Positions 27,775-36,957 of a DNA stretch of 64,000 nucleotides are shown here, in pieces. The notes under the pieces were generated by a model, which had not been told where the DNA came from, made no database searches, and saw only the letters and a list, made by a program, of their open reading frames with translations. The DNA comes from an uncultured Dysgonomonas sp. (GTDB lineage Bacteria; Bacteroidota; Bacteroidia; Bacteroidales; Dysgonomonadaceae): the NCBI GenBank assembly GCA_945273835.1, contig CALYPL010000005.1, positions 53,322 to 117,321 of the forward strand, given 5' to 3'. How positions within the stretch are numbered: the first letter of the stretch is position 1; every line of letters begins with the position of its first letter. Both the position numbers and the translations under genes were made by a program.

Positions 27775-27958
27775 GATTAGCTCGCTGTTATGAGATTTCG
27801 GTAGATGAGGTGTTTTAACTTCATATTTCCTATATAGCCGATTATGGTCTCAGCTGAGCCATTATATCATTACCAGATGTGCCTCTCAGGGCATTCGGAT
27901 GTTTTGCGCTGAAAATGTTTTTTTAACCTATAAATTTCTTGGTCTTGTAATTAAGTCG

Positions 27959-27966
27959 TACTTTTG
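27959..27966 (+). promoter_or_regulatory. Putative -7 element for mce
   Basis: TACTTTTG matches TAnnTTTG, with TTG 17 bp upstream (27939-27941). It would give a leader of about 30 nt to the ATG at 28004. Confidence 0.45.
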
Positions 27967-28003
27967 TCTTGAAAACAAATAATAACTTTTTATTAGTATA
28001 GTC

Positions 28004-28417
28004 ATGAATATTTCGCACATCGAACATTTGGGTATTGCTGTTAAAAGCATCGAAGAACAATTGCCTTATTACGAAGGTATATTAGGCGTTAAATGTTACA
28101 ACATCGAAGTGGTTGAAGACCAGAAAGTGAAAACAGCTTTCTTTAAAATCGGACAGACTAAGATTGAATTGCTTGAACCGACAAGTGAAGACAGTACAAT
28201 TGCCAAGTTTATCGAAAAGCGTGGCGAGGGTATTCATCATATGGCTTTTTGTATAGAAGATGGAGTAGCAAATGCTTTGAAAGAAGTTGAAGCCAAAGGC
28301 GTGAAACTTATCGACCATGCCCCTCGTCGTGGAGCAGAAGGATTAGATATCGCGTTCCTACACCCAAAATCTACAGGAGGAGTGCTTACAGAGCTTTGCG
28401 AAACACCCAAAAAATAA
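28004..28417 (+). CDS. mce: Methylmalonyl-CoA epimerase
   Basis: Interconverts (R)- and (S)-methylmalonyl-CoA in the succinate-propionate pathway. It is a vicinal-oxygen-chelate fold protein of 137 residues with metal ligands in IEHLGIAV (His), HHMAFCIED (His) and LTELCE (Glu). It heads the mce-mmdA-OadG-like-BCCP run, though a terminator-like hairpin separates it from mmdA. Confidence 0.95.
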   Translation: MNISHIEHLGIAVKSIEEQLPYYEGILGVKCYNIEVVEDQKVKTAFFKIGQTKIELLEPTSEDSTIAKFIEKRGEGIHHMAFCIEDGVANALKEVEAKGVKLIDHAPRRGAEGLDIAFLHPKSTGGVLTELCETPKK

Positions 28418-28428
28418 TAATTAGAACA

Positions 28429-28466
28429 AAAGCTTTGCATTGATTTAACACATGCGGAGCTTTTTT
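28429..28466 (+). terminator. Terminator-like hairpin between mce and mmdA
   Basis: AAAGCTTTGCAT (28429-28440) pairs with ATGCGGAGCTTT (28452-28463) over 12 positions, two of them G.U, with an 11-nt loop and a T-run at 28461-28466. It lies inside the gene cluster and could attenuate read-through. Confidence 0.65.
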
Positions 28467-28517
28467 GCTTAGAACGCATATTAAGTAATATTTCAGAATT
28501 AAAATAGAATAGAAAAC

Positions 28518-30068
28518 ATGAGCCAACTTGAAAAAGTGAGAGAGCTTCTTGAGCTTCGTGCTAAAGCTCGTCTTGGTGGTGGTGAGAAGAGAATAGAATC
28601 TCAGCACGCTAAAGGTAAATATACTGCACGTGAACGTATTGCACTTCTGCTTGATGAAGGCAGTTTCGAAGAGTTTGATATGTTTGTAGAGCACCGTTGT
28701 ACAAACTTCGGTATGGAAAAAACCAAATTCTTAGGCGATGGCGTTGTAACCGGTTGCGGAACAATGGACGGTCGTCTTGTTTATGTATTTGCTCAAGACT
28801 TTACCGTTATCGGAGGTTCATTGTCGGAAACTATGGCAATGAAGATTTGTAAAGTTATGGATATGGCTGTTAAAGTAGGAGCTCCGGTAATCGGTATTAA
28901 CGATTCAGGCGGTGCACGTATCCAAGAAGGAGTTAATGCCCTTGCAGGATACGCAGAAATATTCCAACGTAATATTTTAGCATCAGGAGTTGTACCTCAG
29001 ATCTCAGGAATATTCGGACCTTGCGCAGGTGGAGCAGTTTATTCACCGGCTCTGACAGACTTTACCATTATGACAGAAGGCACATCATATATGTTCCTTA
29101 CAGGTCCTAAAGTAGTTAAGACTGTAACAGGCGAAGATGTGACACAAGAAGAACTTGGAGGAGCGTCAGTACATACAACAAAATCAGGAGTAGCACATTT
29201 CTCAGTACCAAACGAAGACGAAGGTATTGACCTGATTAAGAAACTTTATAGCTTCCTGCCTTCAAATAACATGGAAGAAGCACCTCGTAAAGAGTGCAAC
29301 GACCCTGTTGGACGTATGGAAGACAGCTTGAACGAAATTATTCCCGACAATCCTAACAAGCCTTATGACATGTTCAATGTTATTGGAGCGGTGGTAGACA
29401 ACGGAGAATTTCTTGAAGTACACGGCAATTACGCTAAAAACATCATTATCGGTTTTGCCCGTATGAACGGTCAGTCAGTAGGAGTAGTAGCCAACCAACC
29501 TAAATATCTTGCCGGCGTATTAGATATCAATGCTTCACGTAAAGCAGCACGTTTTGTGCGTTTCTGCGATGCGTTTAATATTCCGTTGGTAACACTTGTC
29601 GATGTACCGGGCTTCCTTCCGGGTACAGGTCAGGAATACGGAGCTGTAATCACTCACGGAGCAAAATTGCTTTATGCCTACGGCGAAGCAACAGTGCCTA
29701 AAGTAACCGTTACACTACGTAAATCATATGGAGGTTCACACATCGTGATGAGCTGTAAACAACTTCGTGGCGACATCAATTACGCATGGCCATCAGCTGA
29801 AATTGCAGTTATGGGTGCCGACGGTGCAGCCGAAGTATTGTATTCAAAAGAAATCAAAGAAGCCGCTAATCCGGCTGAAGCACTTGCGGCTAAGAAAGAA
29901 GAATATAACAAATTATTCTGCAATCCTTTCAACGCTGCCCGCTATGGTTATATAGACGATGTTATTGAGCCACGTAACACACGTTTCCGTGTGATTCGCG
30001 CTCTTGAACAATTGAGAACAAAACGTCAGACAAATCCTGCTAAAAAGCACGACAACCTGCCGTTGTAA
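28518..30068 (+). CDS. mmdA: Methylmalonyl-CoA decarboxylase alpha / acyl-CoA carboxylase carboxyltransferase subunit
   Basis: Carboxyltransferase of the PCCB/MmdA family, moving the carboxyl group between methylmalonyl-CoA (or propionyl-CoA) and biotin. The 516 residues have two crotonase-like halves, with [20 protein letters not shown] (CoA/acyl site) and [15 protein letters not shown] in the first and [25 protein letters not shown] in the second. It precedes an OadG-like and a biotin-carrier gene, the usual Bacteroidota order. Without a beta subunit nearby, decarboxylase and carboxylase roles cannot be separated. Confidence 0.93.
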   Translation: MSQLEKVRELLELRAKARLGGGEKRIESQHAKGKYTARERIALLLDEGSFEEFDMFVEHRCTNFGMEKTKFLGDGVVTGCGTMDGRLVYVFAQDFTVIGGSLSETMAMKICKVMDMAVKVGAPVIGINDSGGARIQEGVNALAGYAEIFQRNILASGVVPQISGIFGPCAGGAVYSPALTDFTIMTEGTSYMFLTGPKVVKTVTGEDVTQEELGGASVHTTKSGVAHFSVPNEDEGIDLIKKLYSFLPSNNMEEAPRKECNDPVGRMEDSLNEIIPDNPNKPYDMFNVIGAVVDNGEFLEVHGNYAKNIIIGFARMNGQSVGVVANQPKYLAGVLDINASRKAARFVRFCDAFNIPLVTLVDVPGFLPGTGQEYGAVITHGAKLLYAYGEATVPKVTVTLRKSYGGSHIVMSCKQLRGDINYAWPSAEIAVMGADGAAEVLYSKEIKEAANPAEALAAKKEEYNKLFCNPFNAARYGYIDDVIEPRNTRFRVIRALEQLRTKRQTNPAKKHDNLPL

Positions 30069-30089
30069 TCTATTAAAGATTTGAAATCT

Positions 30090-30266
30090 ATGAGCGATCA
30101 GAATATATCTAAAGAAGTATTGGCAGCAATTGCCATGGGGATATATGATTTTCAGCACCAACACGATGTAGAAAGCAACGTGCTGACAATCAAACATGTA
30201 TCGAAAGATTATTTGCCATGGTCTGACAAGAAGGAAGGCATGCTTGTGATGCCAGTAAGAAAATAA
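30090..30266 (+). CDS. OadG-related small subunit lacking the membrane helix
   Basis: 58 residues from ATG 30090 (the frame is open from a TTG at 30081). The segment KEVLAAIAMGIYDF followed by ESNVLTIKHVSKDYLPWSDK resembles the conserved C-terminal part of Bacteroidota OadG/MmdD subunits (an Ala-rich helix, then a VLTI...PWS strand). It lacks the N-terminal membrane helix that usually anchors this subunit. It lies between mmdA and the biotin carrier gene, 17 bp before the latter. The assignment rests on position and this short match. Confidence 0.6.
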   Translation: MSDQNISKEVLAAIAMGIYDFQHQHDVESNVLTIKHVSKDYLPWSDKKEGMLVMPVRK

Positions 30267-30283
30267 AAACAGGAATATTAATC

Positions 30284-30733
30284 ATGAAACAATTTATTTA
30301 TAGAATCAACGGTCAAGAATATATAGTTGCGGTTAATAAAATGGAAGGCAATGTAGCAGAAGTGGCTGTCAACGGTTCTAACTATAACGTAGAATTGGTT
30401 GATGGCGAAGAAGAAGTTACACTTAGCACCCGTCCAGCAGCAAAACCCGCTGCTGCCTCTAAACCCGCATCCACTACACCAAAAGCAACAGCTCCCGCTA
30501 AACCATCGGTAGGCGGAGGAGCAGGTGCGCTCAAATCTCCACTACCCGGTATCGTGGTAGGCATAAAAGTAAATGTCGGAGATGTAGTAAAAAAAGGCGA
30601 TGCCGTTGTAGTGCTTGAAGCTATGAAAATGGAGAATGTTTTACAAGCTCCGATTGATGGTACAGTACAGGAAATACATGTAAATCAAGGCGATTCAGTA
30701 CTTGAAGGCGTAACTCTTGTAACAATCGGCTAA
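30284..30733 (+). CDS. Biotin carboxyl carrier protein of methylmalonyl-CoA decarboxylase
   Basis: Carries CO2 on biotin between carboxyltransferase and its partner. 149 residues: N-terminal small domain (1-48), Ala/Pro-rich flexible linker (50-75), C-terminal biotinyl domain with the biotinylation site EAMKMEN (Lys115), closed by GDSVLEGVTLVTIG. This is the MmdC/AccB-like organisation found after mmdA in Bacteroidota. A strong terminator ends the operon 25 bp after the stop. Confidence 0.93.
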   Translation: MKQFIYRINGQEYIVAVNKMEGNVAEVAVNGSNYNVELVDGEEEVTLSTRPAAKPAAASKPASTTPKATAPAKPSVGGGAGALKSPLPGIVVGIKVNVGDVVKKGDAVVVLEAMKMENVLQAPIDGTVQEIHVNQGDSVLEGVTLVTIG

Positions 30734-30758
30734 TCTTAAACCGATCACTTTAAAATAT

Positions 30759-30795
30759 AAATCGGCTAAGAATAATTTCTTAGCCGATTTTTTTT
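30759..30795 (+). terminator. Operon terminator after the biotin carrier gene
   Basis: A perfect 14-bp stem AAATCGGCTAAGAA / TTCTTAGCCGATTT with a 4-nt loop and a T-run. Confidence 0.93.
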
Positions 30796-31308
30796 ATAAT
30801 TGATTTTGTATTTTAATTTAGTTTCTTGCGTTTTTTTTATTATTTATGTGAAGAAGATTGTTCGGGCTACAAAATGAGCCTGAAAGAGATTAAAATGATG
30901 TTTCAGCGTTTTTTTAAGAAATATCTCTTGATGAAATTTATAATGAAGCCGGATTCTCCTATTTTGTAAGTAATAATCCGGCATCAATTCTAACATAACA
31001 TTACAATTAATCTTTTTGAGATCTACATTTTTTATTTCAGAGAGAGGGAGATTTATTTTTATCAGTGTTAAGATCCTTGTTTATTGATTAATTCACATAT
31101 TTATTCAATATAAAAGTTGTCTTCTATATACATAAATACTTTCTTTGTATATTTTTTATCTATATTTGTCTATTTGTTTTAATGTTATTTTTCATAGACT
31201 TTAAGCCAAAATCATGCTTAACGATTACAAATATATAGAAAATAATTCTAATAAATCTACAAAATTTAAATAAAATTTTATTCAGTTTTTTAATTTTATG
31301 AAAATGAA
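30796..31308. other. 513-bp gap with a hairpin and a possible promoter
   Basis: AT-rich and without a coding frame. GCCGGATT (30948-30955) can pair with AATCCGGC (30975-30982), an isolated GC-rich hairpin without T-tract. TATATTTG at 31161-31168 fits a Bacteroidota -7 box and would give a leader of about 135 nt to the next gene. Confidence 0.45.
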
Positions 31309-31761
31309 ATGATTAAATATCGAATCTTGCAATTTATACAATACTTAGGTATCAGCGTACGACAATTTGAAACAAATTGTGGATTATCCAACGGCATGAT
31401 CAATAATATCGGAGAAAATGTAAGGAAAACAAGTTTAGATAAAATTTCTAAATATTACCCTTCACTCAATATAAATTGGATTAAGACTGGCGAAGGACAC
31501 ATGCTCAGAGAATCCAATGCAGTCGGGATAGTTGCTGAACCAGAGGCAGTTTACGGAAAATATCATGTCGTAGATAGACAGGATAGATTGCTGACAACCA
31601 TTGAAATGCTGACAGAGACCAATGAGCGCAACAGTCGTAGTTTGGAGATCATGGCTAAAACTGTTGACAGAAACAGTTCCGTTATGGAAAGATTGGTAAA
31701 TTTTCTCACCAAATCAGGAGTCGAAATTCCTGACGGGCTAAAAAACAATAGAGAATCATAA
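31309..31761 (+). CDS. Helix-turn-helix protein of the Bacteroidota CI-like type
   Basis: A 150-residue protein whose N-terminus (ILQFIQYLGISVRQFETNCGLSNGMINNIGENV, then LDKISKYYPSLNINWIKTGEG) is a short XRE/CI-like HTH common in Bacteroidales. The middle is a linker and the C-terminus (about 100-140: DRLLTTIEMLTETNERNSRS) is predicted coiled coil, probably for oligomerisation. There is no S24 peptidase domain and no phage gene around it. It probably binds DNA; the target is unknown. Confidence 0.75.
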   Translation: MIKYRILQFIQYLGISVRQFETNCGLSNGMINNIGENVRKTSLDKISKYYPSLNINWIKTGEGHMLRESNAVGIVAEPEAVYGKYHVVDRQDRLLTTIEMLTETNERNSRSLEIMAKTVDRNSSVMERLVNFLTKSGVEIPDGLKNNRES

Positions 31762-31880
31762 AACCATTTAAGATTGTTTTACCAAAAAGTTATTCAAAAT
31801 ACAGCTTAATTTAGATAAAAAATCGTTACTTGTATAGCTTTTCAATAAAACCATACATTTATTTTATTAGCTCAAGTATT

Positions 31881-33218
31881 ATGAAATTAATATACAATGC
31901 AACAATAGTCAACGAAGGCAAATCATTTGTCGGATCAGTACTAATAGATGGACAAGTTATCAAGTCTGTTTTTGACACAACACCTCCACACGAAGTACTC
32001 AATAATTCAGAAGTGATTGATGCCACAGGATTATGGTTGCTGCCCGGAGCGATTGACGATCAGGTACATTTCCGTGAACCCGGTCTGACACACAAAGCTG
32101 ATATCAGCACCGAAAGTCGTGCGGCATTAGCCGGCGGTGTCACCTCGTTTATGGACATGCCGAATACCAAACCGCAGACAGTTACAATCGAAGAGCTGGA
32201 CAGAAAATATGAGCTGGGTGCCGAAAAATCGTACGCAAATTATTCATTTTACATGGGTGCCACAAATGATAACCTGCATGAGCTGAAAAAAGTTGATGCA
32301 AAAGAAGTTTGCGGAGTAAAAGTCTTCATGGGATCGTCAACAGGAAATATGCTTGTCGATAGCCGTAAAACGCTTCAAAGTATTTTTGCTGAAATTGATA
32401 TGCTTATTACAACCCATTGCGAGAAAGAAGAAATCATCAGAGAAAATCTGGCACGTTATAAAGCTGAATTCGGAGACGAAGACATACCCTTAAAATATCA
32501 TCCGTTGATACGCAGTGCAGAAGCCTGCTACCGATCGTCGGCCGAAGCCGTTGAATTGGCTGACAAATATGGCACACAACTGCATATCCTGCATTTATCC
32601 ACAGCCCGTGAGGTCGGTTTGTTTGATGTAAAACCCCTTGCCGAAAAAAAAATAACAGGCGAAGTATGCGTGCATCATCTATGGTTCACTGACGAGGATT
32701 ATGAAAAATACGGTTCACGCATCAAATGGAATCCCGCAGTAAAAACCAAAGCAGATCGTGACGGCTTATTAAGAGGCTTGCTTGACGGACATCTTGATGT
32801 GGTGGCAACAGATCATGCACCTCATTTATGGTCAGAAAAACAAGGAGGATGCCTGAAAGCAGCATCAGGAGGTCCATTGGTGCAACATTCTTTACTAATG
32901 ATGCTTGAGCTTGTCAAGCAGGGTAAACTGACAAAAGAAGATGTTGTGACCAAGATGAGCCATGCTCCCGCTATTCTGTATAAAGTGCATAAACGTGGTT
33001 ATATCCGCGAAGGATATTATGCAGATATGGTACTTGTCAACCCCAATAAATCTTACACTATCACTAAAGAAAATATTCTTTACAAATGCGGATGGTCTCC
33101 GCTTGAGGGAGAAACGATGTCTAACAGTATAGAAAAGACTTTCCTGAACGGCGATGTGGCTTACGAAAACGGAAATGTAAAAGAAGTAAGAGGAATGCGC
33201 CTCGGATTTGATAGATAA
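31881..33218 (+). CDS. pyrC: Dihydroorotase
   Basis: Cyclises carbamoyl-aspartate to dihydroorotate in pyrimidine synthesis. ATG 31881 is preferred over the frame opening at 31830 because it begins the family-like MKLIYNATIVNEG; length is 445 residues, as for class I enzymes. Metal ligands: DDQVHFREPG (HxR), a carbamylatable Lys in GVKVFMGSSTGNM, ITTHCEKEE, LHILHLSTA and ATDHAPH (Asp). It is monocistronic and convergent with tamL 10 bp away. Confidence 0.94.
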   Translation: MKLIYNATIVNEGKSFVGSVLIDGQVIKSVFDTTPPHEVLNNSEVIDATGLWLLPGAIDDQVHFREPGLTHKADISTESRAALAGGVTSFMDMPNTKPQTVTIEELDRKYELGAEKSYANYSFYMGATNDNLHELKKVDAKEVCGVKVFMGSSTGNMLVDSRKTLQSIFAEIDMLITTHCEKEEIIRENLARYKAEFGDEDIPLKYHPLIRSAEACYRSSAEAVELADKYGTQLHILHLSTAREVGLFDVKPLAEKKITGEVCVHHLWFTDEDYEKYGSRIKWNPAVKTKADRDGLLRGLLDGHLDVVATDHAPHLWSEKQGGCLKAASGGPLVQHSLLMMLELVKQGKLTKEDVVTKMSHAPAILYKVHKRGYIREGYYADMVLVNPNKSYTITKENILYKCGWSPLEGETMSNSIEKTFLNGDVAYENGNVKEVRGMRLGFDR

Positions 33219-33228
33219 TTTGTACCCA

Positions 33229-35505
33229 TCAGAAAGGATATCCGATACCGAAATGGAATGCCATACGGCTCCATGCAGGCAATACAAGGCGTTCAGATTG
33301 CTTTCTGGCAGGATCGTAAAGCCGCATACCTGTATCAAATCTCAATAGCAAGAAACTAAGATCGATGCGTATACCCAATCCGTATGCCATCGCTATTTCT
33401 TTGTAAAACTCACTGAGTTTGAATTGTCCGTTTTCCTGTCCCTGATAATTGTGTATCGTCCAGATATTTCCCATATCGAAGAATCCGGCCACTTCAAACA
33501 TGTCACCTAATTTATGACGGCTTTCTATACTGGCTTCAAATTTAATATCGCCCGTTTGGTTAACGAAATTGCTCGAACCGCTTGAACTTTTGTGTGATCC
33601 GGGACCTAACGAACGCGTGCTCCATCCCCTGATGCTGTTTGCTCCTCCTGCGAAGAATCTTCGCTCAAAAGGTAATACATTCGAGTTGCCGTAAGGATAA
33701 GCTACTCCTAATCCTAAATGATAGGCTAAAGAGCGTTTCTTAGTAAAATTAAAAGTACGTGCATAATCTATGCTTCCTTTTACATATTCAGCATATTGTA
33801 CACCTAATATTTTTCTGAAACCTTCATTATTCGGACTTTGTCCGTTGATGGATGTTACCAACCGTGGAAGCCATCCGGCCACTTCGAATGAGGAACGGAT
33901 TGTGTAAGTGTGAGGTGAACGTTTGAAGATATTATTGCCAGACAGGGTTGCTGACAAAGCTGTTCTGACAACAAATTGATCTTTATAGCTTTCACGTAAT
34001 AAAGGGTTACTGTTTGGACCGGTCAAATATCTTTCTTCAAAGTCTTTAGACACGCTTGGCATGCGCACATAGTTGATGTCCAGAAAATCAAGGCTGTAAC
34101 GGTATCTGCCGTATGCCGTAGACCATCCGTAATTGACCGTAGTGTTAAAGAATTGACGGGTGTATTCGCTTCGGTGCTGATTCATCAACCCTATATTGAA
34201 ACGTGTATTGGCAGATGGTTGATCGCGCCATTTTTTACGCAGGAACGGAAATAAAACTTTAGGATACGTAAGACCTATATCAAAACCATATTCATAATAG
34301 TTTTCGTTCAGCATATCGGTATTTTTATCGCCTGTCACAAACTCGTATGCCCCTTTTAGTTTGATACTGAATTGCTCTCCTCCATTAAATATATTCTGAT
34401 GTTGATATGCCACGGTAGGAGCCACACCAATATCACCTGCCGAGTTAGTTCCGTCTATGCTTGCCTGAAGCCAGTGCGCGTTTGCCGGCGATAAAGTGAT
34501 GCGTGCATCCAGCAGATGCGTTGAATCAGTTGTTGAGGGGGTTAATACAATATTAGTTTGTTTAATAGCACCGATGTTATTGTATGCCTGATAAGTATTA
34601 TTATATGTCAAATCCATATATCGTCTGCCCGGCTTCATAAAGTTATTGCGTTCTATGGTCGACGATTTAAGAAAATTGTTACGTCCTCGGATTATAGTTA
34701 TTCCTTTATAATTTGTTGTGTCGGAATTTTTGAAGAATGCTGCTTCAGATTTGTTAAAATCGTAGCCTGAAACAACTGTGACTTTATTTATTTTATACTG
34801 AGAGTAGGGTAGGCTATCGTGCGAAGGGTATACATCAAGATACAAATCTACCTGATGCGAATTGAGTGTCGTATCGGCTTTGAAGTACACATATTCTTTC
34901 GAGAAAGTATAATAACCATTGTTACGAAGAATATTATTGACGCGTATGCGTTCATTTTCAAGATCAGCCATGTTGAACAATCCACCCGATTTCAGTTGGC
35001 TTCTGAAAGGCGTATTGTCCACAAGTTTGGATATAGTAGTGTCGGTTATCGAATTATCGATGTTACGTATCTTGTAAGGCGTGCCGGTTTTTACGCTGTA
35101 AGTAACATTAATTTTCTTGTTGTTTATTTTCAGCAAAGTGTCTACTTCAGCCTCAAGATAACCGAGATTTAGCATTTCTTTTTTGATCTGTGAAGCTGAA
35201 ACAACAGTCAGAGAAGGACTATATAAAACAGGTTTTTCTCCGATTTTCCGAATGTTGCGGTTTATCCATTTGCCGGTGTCGCCCGCCAAGTTATATATTT
35301 TAAGGCGCACTTTACCCAAAAGCGGCAGACTTGCATTAGGTTGCTGCCGAGCAAAAGTTTCCAACTCGTTAGGCGTGCTAACTTTATTATCAGTTTTAAC
35401 CTCTATGTCGTTTAGAAGATACTGCCCATCCGGAATATTTTTTGTGGTGCTGCAAGCTACCATCAGAGCTAAGGAAAATAATGCTATATAATGCTTATTT
35501 TTCAT
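33229..35505 (-). CDS. tamL: TamL-like BamA/TamA-family outer-membrane lipoprotein
   Basis: Outer-membrane assembly barrel of the Omp85 family. The start at 35505 (MKNKHYIALFSLALMVACSTTK) gives a lipobox with Cys17, the mark of Bacteroidota TamL; the frame is open 14 codons further upstream. The 758 residues contain N-terminal POTRA-like domains (DIEVKTDNK, VVSASQIKKEMLNLGYLEAEVD) and a C-terminal 16-strand barrel with the RRFFAGGANSIRGW segment (the Omp85 VRGF-like lid loop) and the terminal aromatic MAFHFGIGYPF. TamB is not adjacent. TATATTTG on minus at 35524-35531 is its likely -7 box. Confidence 0.9.
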   Translation of the reverse strand: MKNKHYIALFSLALMVACSTTKNIPDGQYLLNDIEVKTDNKVSTPNELETFARQQPNASLPLLGKVRLKIYNLAGDTGKWINRNIRKIGEKPVLYSPSLTVVSASQIKKEMLNLGYLEAEVDTLLKINNKKINVTYSVKTGTPYKIRNIDNSITDTTISKLVDNTPFRSQLKSGGLFNMADLENERIRVNNILRNNGYYTFSKEYVYFKADTTLNSHQVDLYLDVYPSHDSLPYSQYKINKVTVVSGYDFNKSEAAFFKNSDTTNYKGITIIRGRNNFLKSSTIERNNFMKPGRRYMDLTYNNTYQAYNNIGAIKQTNIVLTPSTTDSTHLLDARITLSPANAHWLQASIDGTNSAGDIGVAPTVAYQHQNIFNGGEQFSIKLKGAYEFVTGDKNTDMLNENYYEYGFDIGLTYPKVLFPFLRKKWRDQPSANTRFNIGLMNQHRSEYTRQFFNTTVNYGWSTAYGRYRYSLDFLDINYVRMPSVSKDFEERYLTGPNSNPLLRESYKDQFVVRTALSATLSGNNIFKRSPHTYTIRSSFEVAGWLPRLVTSINGQSPNNEGFRKILGVQYAEYVKGSIDYARTFNFTKKRSLAYHLGLGVAYPYGNSNVLPFERRFFAGGANSIRGWSTRSLGPGSHKSSSGSSNFVNQTGDIKFEASIESRHKLGDMFEVAGFFDMGNIWTIHNYQGQENGQFKLSEFYKEIAMAYGLGIRIDLSFLLLRFDTGMRLYDPARKQSERLVLPAWSRMAFHFGIGYPF

Positions 35506-35523
35506 ATATATTGAAACAACGGA

Positions 35524-35531
35524 CAAATATA
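35524..35531 (-). promoter_or_regulatory. Putative -7 element for tamL
   Basis: TATATTTG on minus, 18 bp before the chosen ATG at 35505, matches TAnnTTTG and supports that start over the upstream one, since the element lies inside the longer frame. Confidence 0.5.
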
Positions 35532-35633
35532 CAATGTTTAGCTTCATTTTATATATTTTAAAGATTATACTTTATGTTCGGTACTTTGTTACTATACTTG
35601 TCTTTTAAATTTATGTTGGTAACGAAAAAATTG

Positions 35634-35641
35634 TATTTTTG
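35634..35641 (+). promoter_or_regulatory. Putative -7 element for purD
   Basis: TATTTTTG fits TAnnTTTG and lies 35 bp before the purD ATG. Confidence 0.45.
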
Positions 35642-35676
35642 TTTTTTCTTATAGATTACCTGACTTAAAAGCATAT

Positions 35677-36948
35677 ATGAATATATTACTATTGGGAAAC
35701 GGAGGGCGTGAAAATGCACTTGGTTGGAAAATTGCGCAAAGCAAATCTGTAAAAAAACTTTACATAGCTCCCGGAAATGCCGGAACAGATCTAATTGGTG
35801 AAAATGTAAATATATCGGCAGTAGACTTTATCGCTATTAAGGAGTTTGTCCTAAAAAACGATGTGGATATGGTGGTCGTTGGTCCTGAAGAGCCATTGGT
35901 GAGAGGTATATATGATTTTTTCAGAGATGACGAAAAACTGAAAAGTATACCTGTAATCGGTCCTTCAAAAGAAGGTGCGAGGCTTGAAGGGAGTAAAGAT
36001 TTTGCCAAACGTTTTATGCAGCGTCACAATATTCCCACTGCACGTTATCAAAGTTTTACTTTGGACGAACTTAATGATGCTTACAAATTCTTAGAACAAT
36101 TGAACGCACCTTACGTACTAAAAGCAGACGGACTTGCTGCGGGTAAGGGTGTGCTTATTATTCATGATATTGAAGAAGCTAAAAAGGAACTGAAGGGTAT
36201 GCTTGATGGAATGTTCGGAGAAGCGAGCAGAACAGTTGTGATCGAGGAATTTCTTTCAGGTATTGAGTGTTCCGTTTTTGTGCTTACCGACGGCAATTCT
36301 TACAAAATTCTACCTGTGGCAAAAGATTATAAACGCATTGGAGAAGGCGATACAGGATTAAATACAGGAGGTATGGGAGCGGTTTCACCCGTTTCTTTTG
36401 CGGACGGGGTTTTTATGGATAAAGTAGAGAAACGCATTGTTATTCCTACCGTAGAAGGTCTGAAAAAAGATAATATTGATTATAAAGGTTTTATTTTCCT
36501 TGGTCTTATAAATGTTGGCGGTGAGCCAATGGTAATTGAATATAACGTACGGATGGGTGACCCTGAAACCGAGGTCGTGATTCCTCGTATCAAGTCTGAT
36601 TTAGTGGATTTACTCAATGGGGTTGCCAAAGGCACACTTGCTACAATAAACTTGGAAATAGACTCTCGTTATTGCACTACGGTAATGCTTGTTTCAGGAG
36701 GGTATCCCGGAAATTATCAAAAAGGTAAAACAATAACAGGTTTAGATAATGTAAACGGAAGTTTATTATTCCATGCCGGAACTAAAACTGATGGTAATTC
36801 CGTAACGACTAATGGCGGGCGTGTTATTGCTGTAAGCTCATACGGTGAAACAAAAAGTGAAGCTTTGCACTTGTCGTACAAAAATGCTTCGGTCATAGAA
36901 TTTGACGGTAAATATTACAGAAAAGATATAGGTTTTGATTTAAATTAA
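35677..36948 (+). CDS. purD: Phosphoribosylamine-glycine ligase
   Basis: ATP-grasp ligase of purine synthesis (forms GAR). The 423 residues show the N-terminal [17 protein letters not shown], the [10 protein letters not shown] nucleotide loop, [31 protein letters not shown] and [28 protein letters not shown], all diagnostic. The polytopic membrane protein gene follows after 9 bp, so the two probably form an operon. Confidence 0.97.
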   Translation: MNILLLGNGGRENALGWKIAQSKSVKKLYIAPGNAGTDLIGENVNISAVDFIAIKEFVLKNDVDMVVVGPEEPLVRGIYDFFRDDEKLKSIPVIGPSKEGARLEGSKDFAKRFMQRHNIPTARYQSFTLDELNDAYKFLEQLNAPYVLKADGLAAGKGVLIIHDIEEAKKELKGMLDGMFGEASRTVVIEEFLSGIECSVFVLTDGNSYKILPVAKDYKRIGEGDTGLNTGGMGAVSPVSFADGVFMDKVEKRIVIPTVEGLKKDNIDYKGFIFLGLINVGGEPMVIEYNVRMGDPETEVVIPRIKSDLVDLLNGVAKGTLATINLEIDSRYCTTVMLVSGGYPGNYQKGKTITGLDNVNGSLLFHAGTKTDGNSVTTNGGRVIAVSSYGETKSEALHLSYKNASVIEFDGKYYRKDIGFDLN

Positions 36949-36957
36949 TCTGATCAG

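Noticed and set aside
31309..31761. Prophage remnant marked by the CI-like repressor
   Set aside because: No integrase, structural phage gene or att-like repeat nearby; such HTH proteins occur widely in Bacteroidales chromosomes.
33229..35547. Frame start of tamL at 35547
   Set aside because: The later start at 35505 gives a proper lipoprotein signal, and the probable -7 box lies inside the extension.
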